Below are positions 33,318 to 41,417 of a stretch of 64,000 nucleotides of DNA, piece by piece; position 1 is the stretch's first letter, and every line of letters starts with the position of its first letter. Source of the DNA: Streptomyces sp. SirexAA-E (lineage in GTDB: Bacteria; Actinomycetota; Actinomycetes; Streptomycetales; Streptomycetaceae). The DNA is taken from NCBI RefSeq assembly GCF_000177195.2, contig NC_015953.1, positions 1,922,001 through 1,986,000 of the forward strand, given 5' to 3'. Made by a program: the position numbers and the translations under genes. Under the pieces are notes generated by a model. That model did not search any database. It saw nothing but the letters and a program-made list of their open reading frames with translations, and had not been told where the DNA came from.

Positions 33318-35270
33318 CTATGCCGGTATCGCGTTCGGGACAACGCGCGGCCCATAAGGGCTCGTTACCTCTCCGAGCAGGTCGGACAGCAGTTCACCGA
33401 GCAGCTCCGGGCCGCGTCGTGTCAGCACCGACGCGGGGTGGAACTGCACCGAGGCGAAGCCCGGCCCGCGCAGGGCGTGCACCTCACCGTCCGCCTCCCG
33501 GAAGACCCGGACCATCCCGTCCCGGCCGGCGCAGTCGATCAGGTCCTGGGGGCTGTGGGCGGCGAAGGTGTTGTAGAAGCCGACGGGTTCGCTGCGGCCG
33601 AAGCAGTCGATCGTGCGCTGCACCCCCTGGCTGGGCACCGGGCGGCGGACGAGGGGAAGGCCCAGCAGCGTGCTGAGCACCTGGTGCCCGAGACAGACCG
33701 AGAGGAACGGGACCCCGTCGCGCAGGAGTCGGGAGGTCAGCGCCCGCAACCGGGCGATCTTGGGATCGCCGGCCTCCCTGGGGTCGCCCGGCCCGGGCCC
33801 GACGATGACCAGGTCGTAGGCGCCGAGTCGGACGTCCTCGTCGTAGCGGCGTACGTCGACGCGGGGGCCCTGCGCCTGGAGCAGGTGGCGTGCCATGGCG
33901 GTGAAGGTGTCCTCGGCGTCGATGACCAGGACCCGGCGGCCTGCCATCGCGGGCCTGGGCCGGGCCCGTTCGCCCGGCTCCCGGAACCAGAAGCCGGCCA
34001 GCGGCCGGTTGCGGGCGGACAGGGCCGCGCGTACCGCCGGGTGCCCGGCGACCGGAGGCGGCAGCCCGGGAGCCGAGGCCGGCCGCCCGCCCGCCGGCGT
34101 CCGCAGCGCCTCGATCAGCCCCGCCGCCTTGGCACGGGTCTCCGCGGCCTCGGCCGCCGGATCGGAGTCGCGCACCAGAGTGGCTCCGACCGGTATGCGC
34201 ACCCGGCCCGTTCCGTCGATCTCGGCGGTGCGGATGAGGATGGCCGAGTCCATCCGGCGGGCGCCCGCCGCGTCCCGGCCGATGAGCGCCGCGACACCGG
34301 CGTAGTAGCCCCGGCCTTCGGGTTCGTGACGGCTGATCACCTCGCAGGCGCTTTCCAGCGGGCCGCCGGTGACGGTCGGCGCGAGCAGCGTCTCGCGCAG
34401 GATCTCCCGCACGTCCAGCGAGCTCTGCCCCTCGATGAGGTACTCGGTGTGGGCGAGCCGGTCCATCTCCTTCAGGAACGGCCCGGTGACCCGGCCGCCC
34501 AGGTCGCAGACCCGGCCGGTCATCTTGAGTTCCTCGTCCAGGACCATGTACAGCTCGTTGGCCTCCTTGGGGTCGGCGAGGAAGGCGAGCACCTCGTCCA
34601 GATCGGGGCCGCCCGCCGGATAGCGGTACGTCCCGCTGATCGGGTTCATGACGATCCGCCCGGCGTCCAGGCTCACGTGGCGCTCCGGCGAGGCGCCCAC
34701 GAAGGTGCGGTCCCCGGTGTGCACGACGAAGCACCAGTAGCTGCCCGGGGCCCGGCCGGCCAGTCGGCGGAAGAACGACAGAGCGGTCCGTGCGGACCAG
34801 CCCTCGATCCGTGCCGTGAACGAGCGCCTGAGGACGAAGTTGGCCCCGGCGCCCCGCCCGATCTCCTCGGCGAGCACCCGCCGGACCCGCTCGGCGTACT
34901 CCTCGTCGTCGGCGTCGAAGCGGCCCTCGTCCATGTCGATGGGCACGTCGGGCAGCCGGCCGAGCACTTCGGCCAGGGGCAGCACCGCCTGGTCGTCCAC
35001 GGTCAGGGTGAGCAGCGGGGCCCCGTCGTCGGGGTAGGCGAAGCCGCGCTCGCGGATCTGCCGGTAGGGCAGCAGGGCCAGTACCTCGTGCCGTTCCCCC
35101 GCCGTCCCGTCCGGAGGTGTGAGCGGGATGTCCGCGATCAGTTCGCGGGCTTCCACCCGGCCGGTCAGCAGATCGATCCGGTCGGCGCCGGTGCCCCCGG
35201 GCCGGTGCAGCAGCGCGAAGGGCGGCGGGTCGGCGCCGATGATGCGCTCCAGCAGCGGGTGGGCCGTCAT
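33318..35270 (-). CDS. PhzE-like 2-amino-2-deoxyisochorismate synthase
   Basis: A 650-residue fusion of a chorismate-binding domain (about 1-430) and a class I glutamine amidotransferase (about 455-640). It should convert chorismate and glutamine to 2-amino-2-deoxyisochorismate (ADIC). PhzE-type stretches include PKEANELYMVLDEELKMTGR, LKEMDRLAHTEYLIEG and the VTGGPLESACEVISRHE region. The amidotransferase nucleophile is in SVCLGHQVLSTLLG. The usual HPES triad Glu reads HPAS here, which is odd for the wider family. ATG at 35270 overlaps the PhzD-like stop (ATGA), so ADIC synthase and hydrolase are coupled. Confidence 0.92.
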   Translation of the reverse strand: MTAHPLLERIIGADPPPFALLHRPGGTGADRIDLLTGRVEARELIADIPLTPPDGTAGERHEVLALLPYRQIRERGFAYPDDGAPLLTLTVDDQAVLPLAEVLGRLPDVPIDMDEGRFDADDEEYAERVRRVLAEEIGRGAGANFVLRRSFTARIEGWSARTALSFFRRLAGRAPGSYWCFVVHTGDRTFVGASPERHVSLDAGRIVMNPISGTYRYPAGGPDLDEVLAFLADPKEANELYMVLDEELKMTGRVCDLGGRVTGPFLKEMDRLAHTEYLIEGQSSLDVREILRETLLAPTVTGGPLESACEVISRHEPEGRGYYAGVAALIGRDAAGARRMDSAILIRTAEIDGTGRVRIPVGATLVRDSDPAAEAAETRAKAAGLIEALRTPAGGRPASAPGLPPPVAGHPAVRAALSARNRPLAGFWFREPGERARPRPAMAGRRVLVIDAEDTFTAMARHLLQAQGPRVDVRRYDEDVRLGAYDLVIVGPGPGDPREAGDPKIARLRALTSRLLRDGVPFLSVCLGHQVLSTLLGLPLVRRPVPSQGVQRTIDCFGRSEPVGFYNTFAAHSPQDLIDCAGRDGMVRVFREADGEVHALRGPGFASVQFHPASVLTRRGPELLGELLSDLLGEVTSPYGPRVVPNAIPA

Positions 35271-35929
35271 GACCGTCCGCCGTCCATGGCGGCCAGCACG
35301 GCGCGGGTGGGCAGGGTGACCGAGCAGCGGGAGGCGACGTAGTCCAGCGTCTCCCGGTGCCGTACGGGTGAGAAGTCCGCGATCGCGTCGCTCACCACGA
35401 AGGTCTGGATGTCGTTGGAGAAGCCCTCGTGGGCGGTCATCAGGATGCCGACGTGGGCGTACACCCCGCAGATCACCAGCTGGTCGCGGCCGGTCCGGCG
35501 CAGCAGGCCGAGCAGCTCGGTGCGGCAGAAGGCGCTGGGGCGCCATTTGGTGAAGACCTGCTGACCGGGGCCGGGGGCGATCCGCTCGGGTATGGCCCGG
35601 TGCTCCTCGTCGGCGCTCATCCCGGCGCCCCAGAAGTCCTTGAGCAGGCCGCGCTGCGCGTCGTCCATGCCGCCGGGCTGCGCGGTGTAGACCACGGGCG
35701 CGCCGGCTGCCGCGAAGGCGTCGCGCAGGGCCTCGGCGTGGTCGAGGAGATCGGTCAGCGGCTGCTGTCCGGTGTCCGGGCCGCCGTGGCCGAAGGGGCG
35801 CAGGAAGTAGTTCTGGAGATCGTGGACGAGGAGCACGGCACGGGCCGGGTCGACGGTCCACGGTGCGGTGTTGCGGGGGAGCTCGTCCTCCGTCGGCATG
35901 GGATAGGGGTCGATGAGCGGGATGGCCAT
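35267..35929 (-). CDS. PhzD-like isochorismatase-family hydrolase
   Basis: A 220-residue isochorismatase-fold enzyme closest in pattern to PhzD, which hydrolyses ADIC to trans-2,3-dihydro-3-hydroxyanthranilate and pyruvate. Catalytic residues are visible as Asp in LLVHDLQNYFLRPFG (about 35), Lys in FTKWRPSAFCRTEL, and the ICGVYAHVGILMTAHEGFS segment where isochorismatases often have Cys. I start at ATG 35929 (GGAG five bases upstream) rather than the GTG two codons earlier. It lies between the PhzE-like gene and the aromatising dehydrogenase, exactly the order needed for 3-hydroxyanthranilate. Confidence 0.92.
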   Translation of the reverse strand: MAIPLIDPYPMPTEDELPRNTAPWTVDPARAVLLVHDLQNYFLRPFGHGGPDTGQQPLTDLLDHAEALRDAFAAAGAPVVYTAQPGGMDDAQRGLLKDFWGAGMSADEEHRAIPERIAPGPGQQVFTKWRPSAFCRTELLGLLRRTGRDQLVICGVYAHVGILMTAHEGFSNDIQTFVVSDAIADFSPVRHRETLDYVASRCSVTLPTRAVLAAMDGGRS

Positions 35930-35978
35930 GGTCACTCCAGGGTCGGGTACGGGGGCCGGCCGGACCGGCCCGGAAGAG

Positions 35979-36794
35979 TCAGGCTCCGAGGGCGGCGCCG
36001 CCGTCCACCACCAGGTCGTTCAGGGTGATGTGCGAGGCCCGGTCGGAGAGGAGGAAGAGCACCGCGTGGGCGATGTCCTCGGGCCGGGCGAGGCGGCCCA
36101 GCGGGATTCCCACCCGGTAGGTGTCGGGTGAGCCGTCGACGGAGGGCCGTACGGCGCCGCCCGGCGGGTACATCGAGGTGAGCATCGGGGTCTCGGTGGA
36201 GCCGGGGGCGACGATGTTGCAGCGGATGCCGTACCGCGCCACCTCCAGGCCCAGGGTCCGGGTGAAGCTGGCCGCCGCGGCCTTCGACGCCGCGTAGGCG
36301 GCCATGTTCCAGCGCGGGACGGTCGCCGAGTTGGAGGCGACGGTCACCACGGCGCCGGAGCGGCGGGGCACCATCCGTGCCACGACCGCCCGGCTCACGT
36401 GGAAGACGCCGGTGGTGTTCACGGCGAACGTGAACTCCCAGTCCTCGTCGCTGTATCCGGTGACCTCTCCGGTGCGCAGTACCCCGGCGGTGTTCACCAG
36501 GTGGTCCAGCGGCCCCAGTTCGGATTCGGCGCGGGCGACCGCGGCGTCCACCTCCGGGCCGGAGCGCACGTCGGCGACGAGCGCCAGTACGCGTGCTCCG
36601 TCGGCCTCCAGCTCTTTCACCAGGGTTTCCAGGGCCACTTCGTCGGCGTCGAGCAGGGCGACCGCGGTACCGGCCGCGGCGAGCTCGCGCGCCACCGCCG
36701 CCCCGATGCCGCCCGCGGCTCCGGTGACCAGGGCCGTCCTGCGGCGCGGGGTCTCGTGCTCCGCCGTGGCTTCCTTCGCGGGTGCCTCGCCCAT
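35979..36794 (-). CDS. SDR: 2,3-dihydro-2,3-dihydroxybenzoate dehydrogenase-like
   Basis: A 271-residue classical SDR with TALVTGAAGGIGAAVA (about 20-35), NTAGV, and an intact YAASKAA catalytic motif (about 171-177), ending LVVDGGAALGA. In this operon it most likely oxidises trans-2,3-dihydro-3-hydroxyanthranilate to aromatic 3-hydroxyanthranilate, as the DhbA/EntA-like enzymes of benzoxazole clusters do. Its ATG overlaps the last base of the amidohydrolase stop (TGATG), with GGAGG nine bases upstream. A general alcohol dehydrogenase role is possible but less consistent with neighbours. Confidence 0.88.
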   Translation of the reverse strand: MGEAPAKEATAEHETPRRRTALVTGAAGGIGAAVARELAAAGTAVALLDADEVALETLVKELEADGARVLALVADVRSGPEVDAAVARAESELGPLDHLVNTAGVLRTGEVTGYSDEDWEFTFAVNTTGVFHVSRAVVARMVPRRSGAVVTVASNSATVPRWNMAAYAASKAAAASFTRTLGLEVARYGIRCNIVAPGSTETPMLTSMYPPGGAVRPSVDGSPDTYRVGIPLGRLARPEDIAHAVLFLLSDRASHITLNDLVVDGGAALGA

Positions 36795-38326
36795 CACCGT
36801 TGCCTCCATCCCGTGTGGTGTGCGGCGGCCGCCCGGCGGCGCCGTTCGATCGTCTCGGTGCGCCGGCGCAGCGTCGCCGCGACGGCGTCGGCCTCCACGC
36901 CCAGGCAGCGCACCGTGAAGGAGGACAGGGCCTCCAGGTATTCGGACTCCAGAGCGTCCTCGTCGAGCGCCGTGGAGCGGCCGTCCTCGATCAGGACCCG
37001 GCCCGCGACGACGACGGTCTCCACGTCCATGGAGCCGCCGAGCGACAGGAATCCCTCCAGCGGGCGGGGGTTGAGCAGGTAGCGCCAGTCGCCGGCGGGC
37101 ACGAGCAGCAGATCGGCCTGCTTGCCGGGCTCCAGGCTGCCGATGCGCTCCGCCTGGTCCAGCGATCTCGCGGGCAGCCGGGTGGCCATCGCCAGGGCGT
37201 CGGTGGGGAGCACCTCCGTGGGGTCGGCGTACATCTCGTTGTACAGCTGCCACACCGCCCGCATCGCCTCCGGCATCCCGCCGAGCGGTACGGCGGCGCC
37301 GTCGGTGGAGACCGACACGTCCAGTCCGGCCCGGCGGAACTCCGGGATCGCCCGTGTCTCGGAGAGGGTGGACTCACCGGCCTGCCCGTACTTGGCGGGC
37401 GAGTGGCTGATGTGCGCCCCCGCTTCGATGAGCAGGGCCCGCTCGCCGGCGTCGGCGAAGCCGCAGTGCACCGCCGTGAACCGCTTCGAGAGAAGTCCGG
37501 CCTCGGCGAACCGCCGTACCGGGGTGGCCCCGTAGTAGGCGAGCATCACGTCGGCCTCGTTGCGCAGCGCGCCCACGTGGGTGGCGAACGGGACGTCGTA
37601 GCGGGCGGTCAGGTCGGCGAATCCGGCGGCGAGTTCGTCGCTCATGTTGGTGCCGTAGACGGAGGTCGGCCAGGCCCGTACGAGTCCGTCGGGGCTGGTG
37701 GCGCACTCGTCGAGGAGCTGCTCGATCCGCTGGAGTTCGAGGTCGGTGTCACGGGTGCGCCGGAATCTGCTGTCGCCGGGTGCGCAGACCGCGTCGGCGG
37801 CCCAGGTGCTCACCGTGATCCGCATCCCGAGGTCCCGGGCGGCGCGTGCCAGGGCTTCCGGCTTGTTGAGGGAGCCGACGTCGCCCAGGGTGGTGACGCC
37901 TGAGCGCAGCTGCGTCCACATCGAGTACCGGGCGATGGCCAGGGCCTCGTCGGGGGTCAGCCGGTCGACGTGGTCGTGGAAGGCGTCGAACACCATGGAG
38001 ATCTGGGTGACGTCGCCGCCCAGCGCCATGAACACCGGCTTGTCGTCGCGGTCCGAAGCGGCGCGCAGCGCCCCCTTGAAGGGGAAGCGCATCGCGAACA
38101 TCTCGTGCCAGTGCGCGTTGACGAAGCCCGGCAGGATCATCCGGTCGTGGGCGTCGATCACGCGGAGACCGGCCCGGTGGTGCGGCTCGACGGCCGCCTC
38201 GACCTCGGCGGTGGGGCCCGCGGCGACGATCACTCCGTCCGCGACGAGCACCGATCCGTCCGCGACGACCCGGTCGGTGGAGTCCGCCGGGTAGAGCACT
38301 CCGCCCCGGATCAGCAGGGCGCCCAT
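36794..38326 (-). CDS. Amidohydrolase-superfamily enzyme (putative benzoxazole-forming)
   Basis: A 510-residue metal-dependent amidohydrolase. Metal ligands are visible as GFVNAHWHE (HxH near residues 73-75), ATHVGALRN, VHCGF and VSTDGAA. It resembles the TrzN/chlorohydrolase group. In caboxamycin and nataxazole pathways an enzyme of this superfamily closes the benzoxazole ring from an aryl ester/amide of 3-hydroxyanthranilate, and every other enzyme needed for those substrates is encoded in this operon. That assignment is therefore strong by context but not provable from sequence. The ATG overlaps the ACP stop; a GTG one codon earlier is possible. Confidence 0.85.
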   Translation of the reverse strand: MGALLIRGGVLYPADSTDRVVADGSVLVADGVIVAAGPTAEVEAAVEPHHRAGLRVIDAHDRMILPGFVNAHWHEMFAMRFPFKGALRAASDRDDKPVFMALGGDVTQISMVFDAFHDHVDRLTPDEALAIARYSMWTQLRSGVTTLGDVGSLNKPEALARAARDLGMRITVSTWAADAVCAPGDSRFRRTRDTDLELQRIEQLLDECATSPDGLVRAWPTSVYGTNMSDELAAGFADLTARYDVPFATHVGALRNEADVMLAYYGATPVRRFAEAGLLSKRFTAVHCGFADAGERALLIEAGAHISHSPAKYGQAGESTLSETRAIPEFRRAGLDVSVSTDGAAVPLGGMPEAMRAVWQLYNEMYADPTEVLPTDALAMATRLPARSLDQAERIGSLEPGKQADLLLVPAGDWRYLLNPRPLEGFLSLGGSMDVETVVVAGRVLIEDGRSTALDEDALESEYLEALSSFTVRCLGVEADAVAATLRRRTETIERRRRAAAAHHTGWRQR

Positions 38327-38628
38327 CACGCCGCGTCCGTGTCGCGTGCGGCCCAGGCCTCGGTGAGGTGCCGGTGCCAGGCGTCGAGGGTGGGGGTGGC
38401 GGTGAGTGCCGCGAAGTCGACGGGGATGCCCTGCCGGCGCCAGCGGGTGACCAGGAGCATCACCTCCAGGGAGCCGACCCCGAGATGGACCAGATGGGCG
38501 TCACCGGTGAGCGTCCCGGGGTCCGCGCCGATCGCCGCGGCGACGTCCCGCCGGAGCTCGTCGGCGGGGAGCGGGGAGGTACGCCGCCGAGTGCGGGGCC
38601 GCGCGGGGGAAGGGGTGGGCAAGGTCAT
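38326..38628 (-). CDS. Acyl/aryl carrier protein
   Basis: A 100-residue free-standing carrier protein. The phosphopantetheine attachment Ser is in HLGVGSLEVMLL (about residues 48-59). The first ~20 residues are Arg/Pro-rich and lie outside the helical fold. It sits directly downstream of the aryl-AMP ligase gene (six-base gap) and would hold salicylate or a related acid as a thioester for transfer by the KASIII-like protein. AGGTGA precedes the ATG. Confidence 0.85.
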   Translation of the reverse strand: MTLPTPSPARPRTRRRTSPLPADELRRDVAAAIGADPGTLTGDAHLVHLGVGSLEVMLLVTRWRRQGIPVDFAALTATPTLDAWHRHLTEAWAARDTDAA

Positions 38629-38634
38629 GACAGT

Positions 38635-40326
38635 TCACCTCGTCGGTATCGGTGCGGCGGCGACGGCGGCCGGGGCGGGCCGGTCCTGTCCCCAGTCACG
38701 GGATCGCGCCGGGTCGGCGGCTGCCGCCGACAGGGCCTTCTTGTCGATCTTTCCGAGCGGTGTGAGCGGCAGGTCCGCGACGTACTCGGCGCGGTCCGGC
38801 AGTTTGAAGTCGGCCAGCCCCCGCTGGTGCAGGGTGGCCTTGAGCAGGCTCAGCGGCGGCACCGCGCCCGGCTCGTCACGGCTGACGAGGAAGGCGTAGA
38901 TCCGCTCCCCGAGGAACTCGTCAGGCACCGGCACCACGGCCGCGGCGGCGATGCCGGGGACGGCCAGGAGGTGGGCCTCCACCTCACCGGCGGCGATCTT
39001 GTCGCCGCCCCGGACGACGACGTCCTTGATCCGGCCCTCGACGACGAGGCGTCCCTCGGGAGTGAGGCTCGCCAGGTCCCCGGTGCGGTAGAAGCCGTCC
39101 TCGGTGAAGGCGACGGCGTTGTGCCCGGGGGCCCGGTAGTAGCCGCGCAGGGTGTACGGGCCACGGGTCAGCAGCTCCCCCGTGACGCCGGGCGGGACCG
39201 GGGCGTCGGACGCGTCGACGATCCGGATCTCGTCGGCCGGTGACACCGGCCGGCCCTGGGTGTGCAGCACCGAGTGCGGGTCGTCGTCCGCACGGCCCAT
39301 GCTGAGCAGGCCCTCGGCCATACCGAACACCTGCTGGAGGCGGCAGCCGAGTTCGGGGGTGATCCGTGCGGCCAGCTCCGGTTCGAGCCGGGCGCCACCG
39401 ATCTGCAGGACCTGGAGGCTGGACAGGTCGGCGTCCGACCACTGGCGCTCCTCCAGCCAGAGCCGGGCCACCGTGGGCACCGCCGAGGTCAGGGTGACGC
39501 GTTCCCTCTCGATCAGCCGGAAGCAGACGTCGGCGGTGGCGTCGGGGGCGAGCACGACCGTGCCCCCGGACGACAGCGTGCCGACCACTCCGGGGCAGCC
39601 CCAGGTGAAGTTGAACTCGACCGGGAGCGCGGCGAGATAGACCGATCCGGGGCCGAGGCCGGAGAGCTCCGCCACCGTGCGGGTCTGGTACGCGTAGTCG
39701 TCGTGGGTGCGCGGGATGAGCTTCGGCAGTGCGGTCGTGCCGCCCGACAGCAGGAAGAAGGCCACGTCGGACGGGTCGTTCGCGGGCAGCGGCAGCGGTT
39801 CGGCATCGATCCCGGACGCCGGGACGGCACCCTCGGGGACCGGTCCGTCGCCCATGTCGACCACCATGCGCAGACCGGGGAGCTCAGCGGCCAGCCGCCG
39901 GGCGAGGGCGGTGTGGTCGAAGCCGCGGAAGACCCCGGGTCCCACGTATCCGGAGGCCCCCGACAGCTCGCACAGATGGCGCACCTCCTGGGCCCGGTGC
40001 GAGGTGAGCGAGAACACCGGCTTGGCGCCGGCCCGGAACAGGGCGAAGGCCACCTCCACGAACCGGGCGGTGTTGGGCAGCTGGAGCACGATCCGGTCGC
40101 CCGGACGCACTCCCTCGCGCACGAATCCGGCGGCCGTGCGGTCCACCCGGTCCGCCAGCTCCGAGTAGCTGATCCGGTCCGGGCCCGCGACGAGAGCCGT
40201 GGTCGTGCCGTAGGTGTCCGCCCACAGCCGGGGCAACGAACCGAGGTCGGTGCCTTGCCACAGGCCGGTGCCGCGGTAGCGCGCGGCCGTCTCGGCGGGC
40301 CACGGTGTGCAGCCGTCGAGCATCAT
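38635..40326 (-). CDS. Aryl-AMP ligase (DhbE/salicylate type)
   Basis: A 563-residue adenylating enzyme. Its N-terminus (DGCTPWPAETAARYRGTGLW) matches the 2,3-dihydroxybenzoate/salicylate-AMP ligase pattern. Motifs: FLLSGGTTALPKLIPRTHDDY (about 185-205), the FNFTWGCPG aromatic-acid pocket stretch, FGMAEGLLS, DGFYRTGDLA, and the C-terminal LTPLGKIDKKAL. It should activate salicylate made by the salicylate synthase and load it on the adjacent carrier protein. Two adjacent ATG codons (40326, 40323) are available; GGAGG is well placed for the first. It overlaps the KASIII gene. Confidence 0.92.
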   Translation of the reverse strand: MMLDGCTPWPAETAARYRGTGLWQGTDLGSLPRLWADTYGTTTALVAGPDRISYSELADRVDRTAAGFVREGVRPGDRIVLQLPNTARFVEVAFALFRAGAKPVFSLTSHRAQEVRHLCELSGASGYVGPGVFRGFDHTALARRLAAELPGLRMVVDMGDGPVPEGAVPASGIDAEPLPLPANDPSDVAFFLLSGGTTALPKLIPRTHDDYAYQTRTVAELSGLGPGSVYLAALPVEFNFTWGCPGVVGTLSSGGTVVLAPDATADVCFRLIERERVTLTSAVPTVARLWLEERQWSDADLSSLQVLQIGGARLEPELAARITPELGCRLQQVFGMAEGLLSMGRADDDPHSVLHTQGRPVSPADEIRIVDASDAPVPPGVTGELLTRGPYTLRGYYRAPGHNAVAFTEDGFYRTGDLASLTPEGRLVVEGRIKDVVVRGGDKIAAGEVEAHLLAVPGIAAAAVVPVPDEFLGERIYAFLVSRDEPGAVPPLSLLKATLHQRGLADFKLPDRAEYVADLPLTPLGKIDKKALSAAAADPARSRDWGQDRPAPAAVAAAPIPTR

Positions 40327-41417
40327 CGGTCGTCCTCCTTCGGTGTGCCGCCGTGCGGCGGGTGCGGTGCGGTGCCGTCGGGGCAGTCGGCCGTGATCTC
40401 CAGGACCGCGCAGGCGACTTCCATGCCGGGGCCGGCCGCGAGCAGCAGCACCTGGTCCCCCGGCACCACCTCGCCCGCGGTCCACAGGTGTTCCAGTGCG
40501 AGGAAGGGGTCGGCGGCCCCGACGTGCCCGACGCCCCGGCTGAACTCCCAGCTGCCCATGGAGGGTTCGACGTCCAGCGGCGCGAGGTAGATGCCGTGCA
40601 GGGCCCTTCGGGCGTACCCGGTGTGGCAGATCCTGGCCACCTTCTCCAGGCTGGTGCCGGCATCTTCCAGGACGCGGTCGACGGTGTCGGCGACCACGTC
40701 GCCGAAGTGCACGGCCGGGGCGGCCGCGCCCTGCTCCCAGCGGCGCTTCAGATGGGCATTGCGTTCCTCGAAGTTGAGCGAACGGCCGACCGTGATGCCC
40801 GGCGGGAACAGCTGCTCACCGGCCCGGTGCTGCTCCTCCAGCACCGGGGCAGAGGCCGAGGCGACGGAGAGCAGCCGGGCGAATCCCTCCCGCCGTGCGA
40901 CCACCGCGGCCGCCCCGCCGTCCGCGAGCAGGAACAGCTTCGATGAGTTCCAGCGGTCCACCACCGGCACGGAGAAGTTGTCGGCGGAGGTGATCAGTAC
41001 GGCGTCCTTCGACGGGTCCGCCGCCAGCCGGTGGGCGGAGAGCTCCAGGGCGGCGAGCATGCCGAGGCAGCCGGGCCCGATCTGCGCGGCGGTGACCGGG
41101 CGGTCCAGGGTGTGCCTGAGCACGTAGTGCGGCGCGGACCAGCCGTCGGGGCCCTGGTGGTAGGTGGCGCAGTGCAGCAGCGCCCCGAAGTCGTCCGCTG
41201 CGAACCCGGCGGCGGTGCTGCGGCGCAGCGCGGCTCGGGCGGCGCGCACCGCCATCTCGGGTGCGGGCAGCTCGCCGGCGATCCGCACCGCCCGCATGCC
41301 GGAGGCCTCGCAGTCGGCTTCCGCGTACCAGCCCCGGGCCACCGCCTCCTCGGTGCCGACCGGTTCCGGCAGCCAGCTCCCGATGCCGGCCAACCGGATG
41401 TCGGATGCGATCCTCAC
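40323..41417 (-). CDS. KASIII-like acyltransferase/condensing enzyme (catalytic Cys present)
   Basis: A 364-residue thiolase-fold enzyme. The nucleophile Cys is present in IGPGCLGMLAALEL (about 117), a His in RICHTGYARR (about 282), and GHVGAADPF replaces the Asn loop of true FabH. This pattern matches CerJ-like KASIII proteins that make ester or amide bonds instead of C-C bonds. In the caboxamycin pathway a KASIII homologue is needed to join the two aromatic units. GTG start at 41417 overlaps the salicylate synthase stop (GTGA). A Cys-less relative is encoded at 32199-33221 in the same operon. Confidence 0.88.
   Translation of the reverse strand: MRIASDIRLAGIGSWLPEPVGTEEAVARGWYAEADCEASGMRAVRIAGELPAPEMAVRAARAALRRSTAAGFAADDFGALLHCATYHQGPDGWSAPHYVLRHTLDRPVTAAQIGPGCLGMLAALELSAHRLAADPSKDAVLITSADNFSVPVVDRWNSSKLFLLADGGAAAVVARREGFARLLSVASASAPVLEEQHRAGEQLFPPGITVGRSLNFEERNAHLKRRWEQGAAAPAVHFGDVVADTVDRVLEDAGTSLEKVARICHTGYARRALHGIYLAPLDVEPSMGSWEFSRGVGHVGAADPFLALEHLWTAGEVVPGDQVLLLAAGPGMEVACAVLEITADCPDGTAPHPPHGGTPKEDDR

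Noticed and set aside
33370..33380. GTTACCTC within the PhzE-like gene, resembling one arm of the aromatic-operon operator.
   Set aside because: Only one arm is present, inside coding sequence, with no inverted partner nearby; a chance match.
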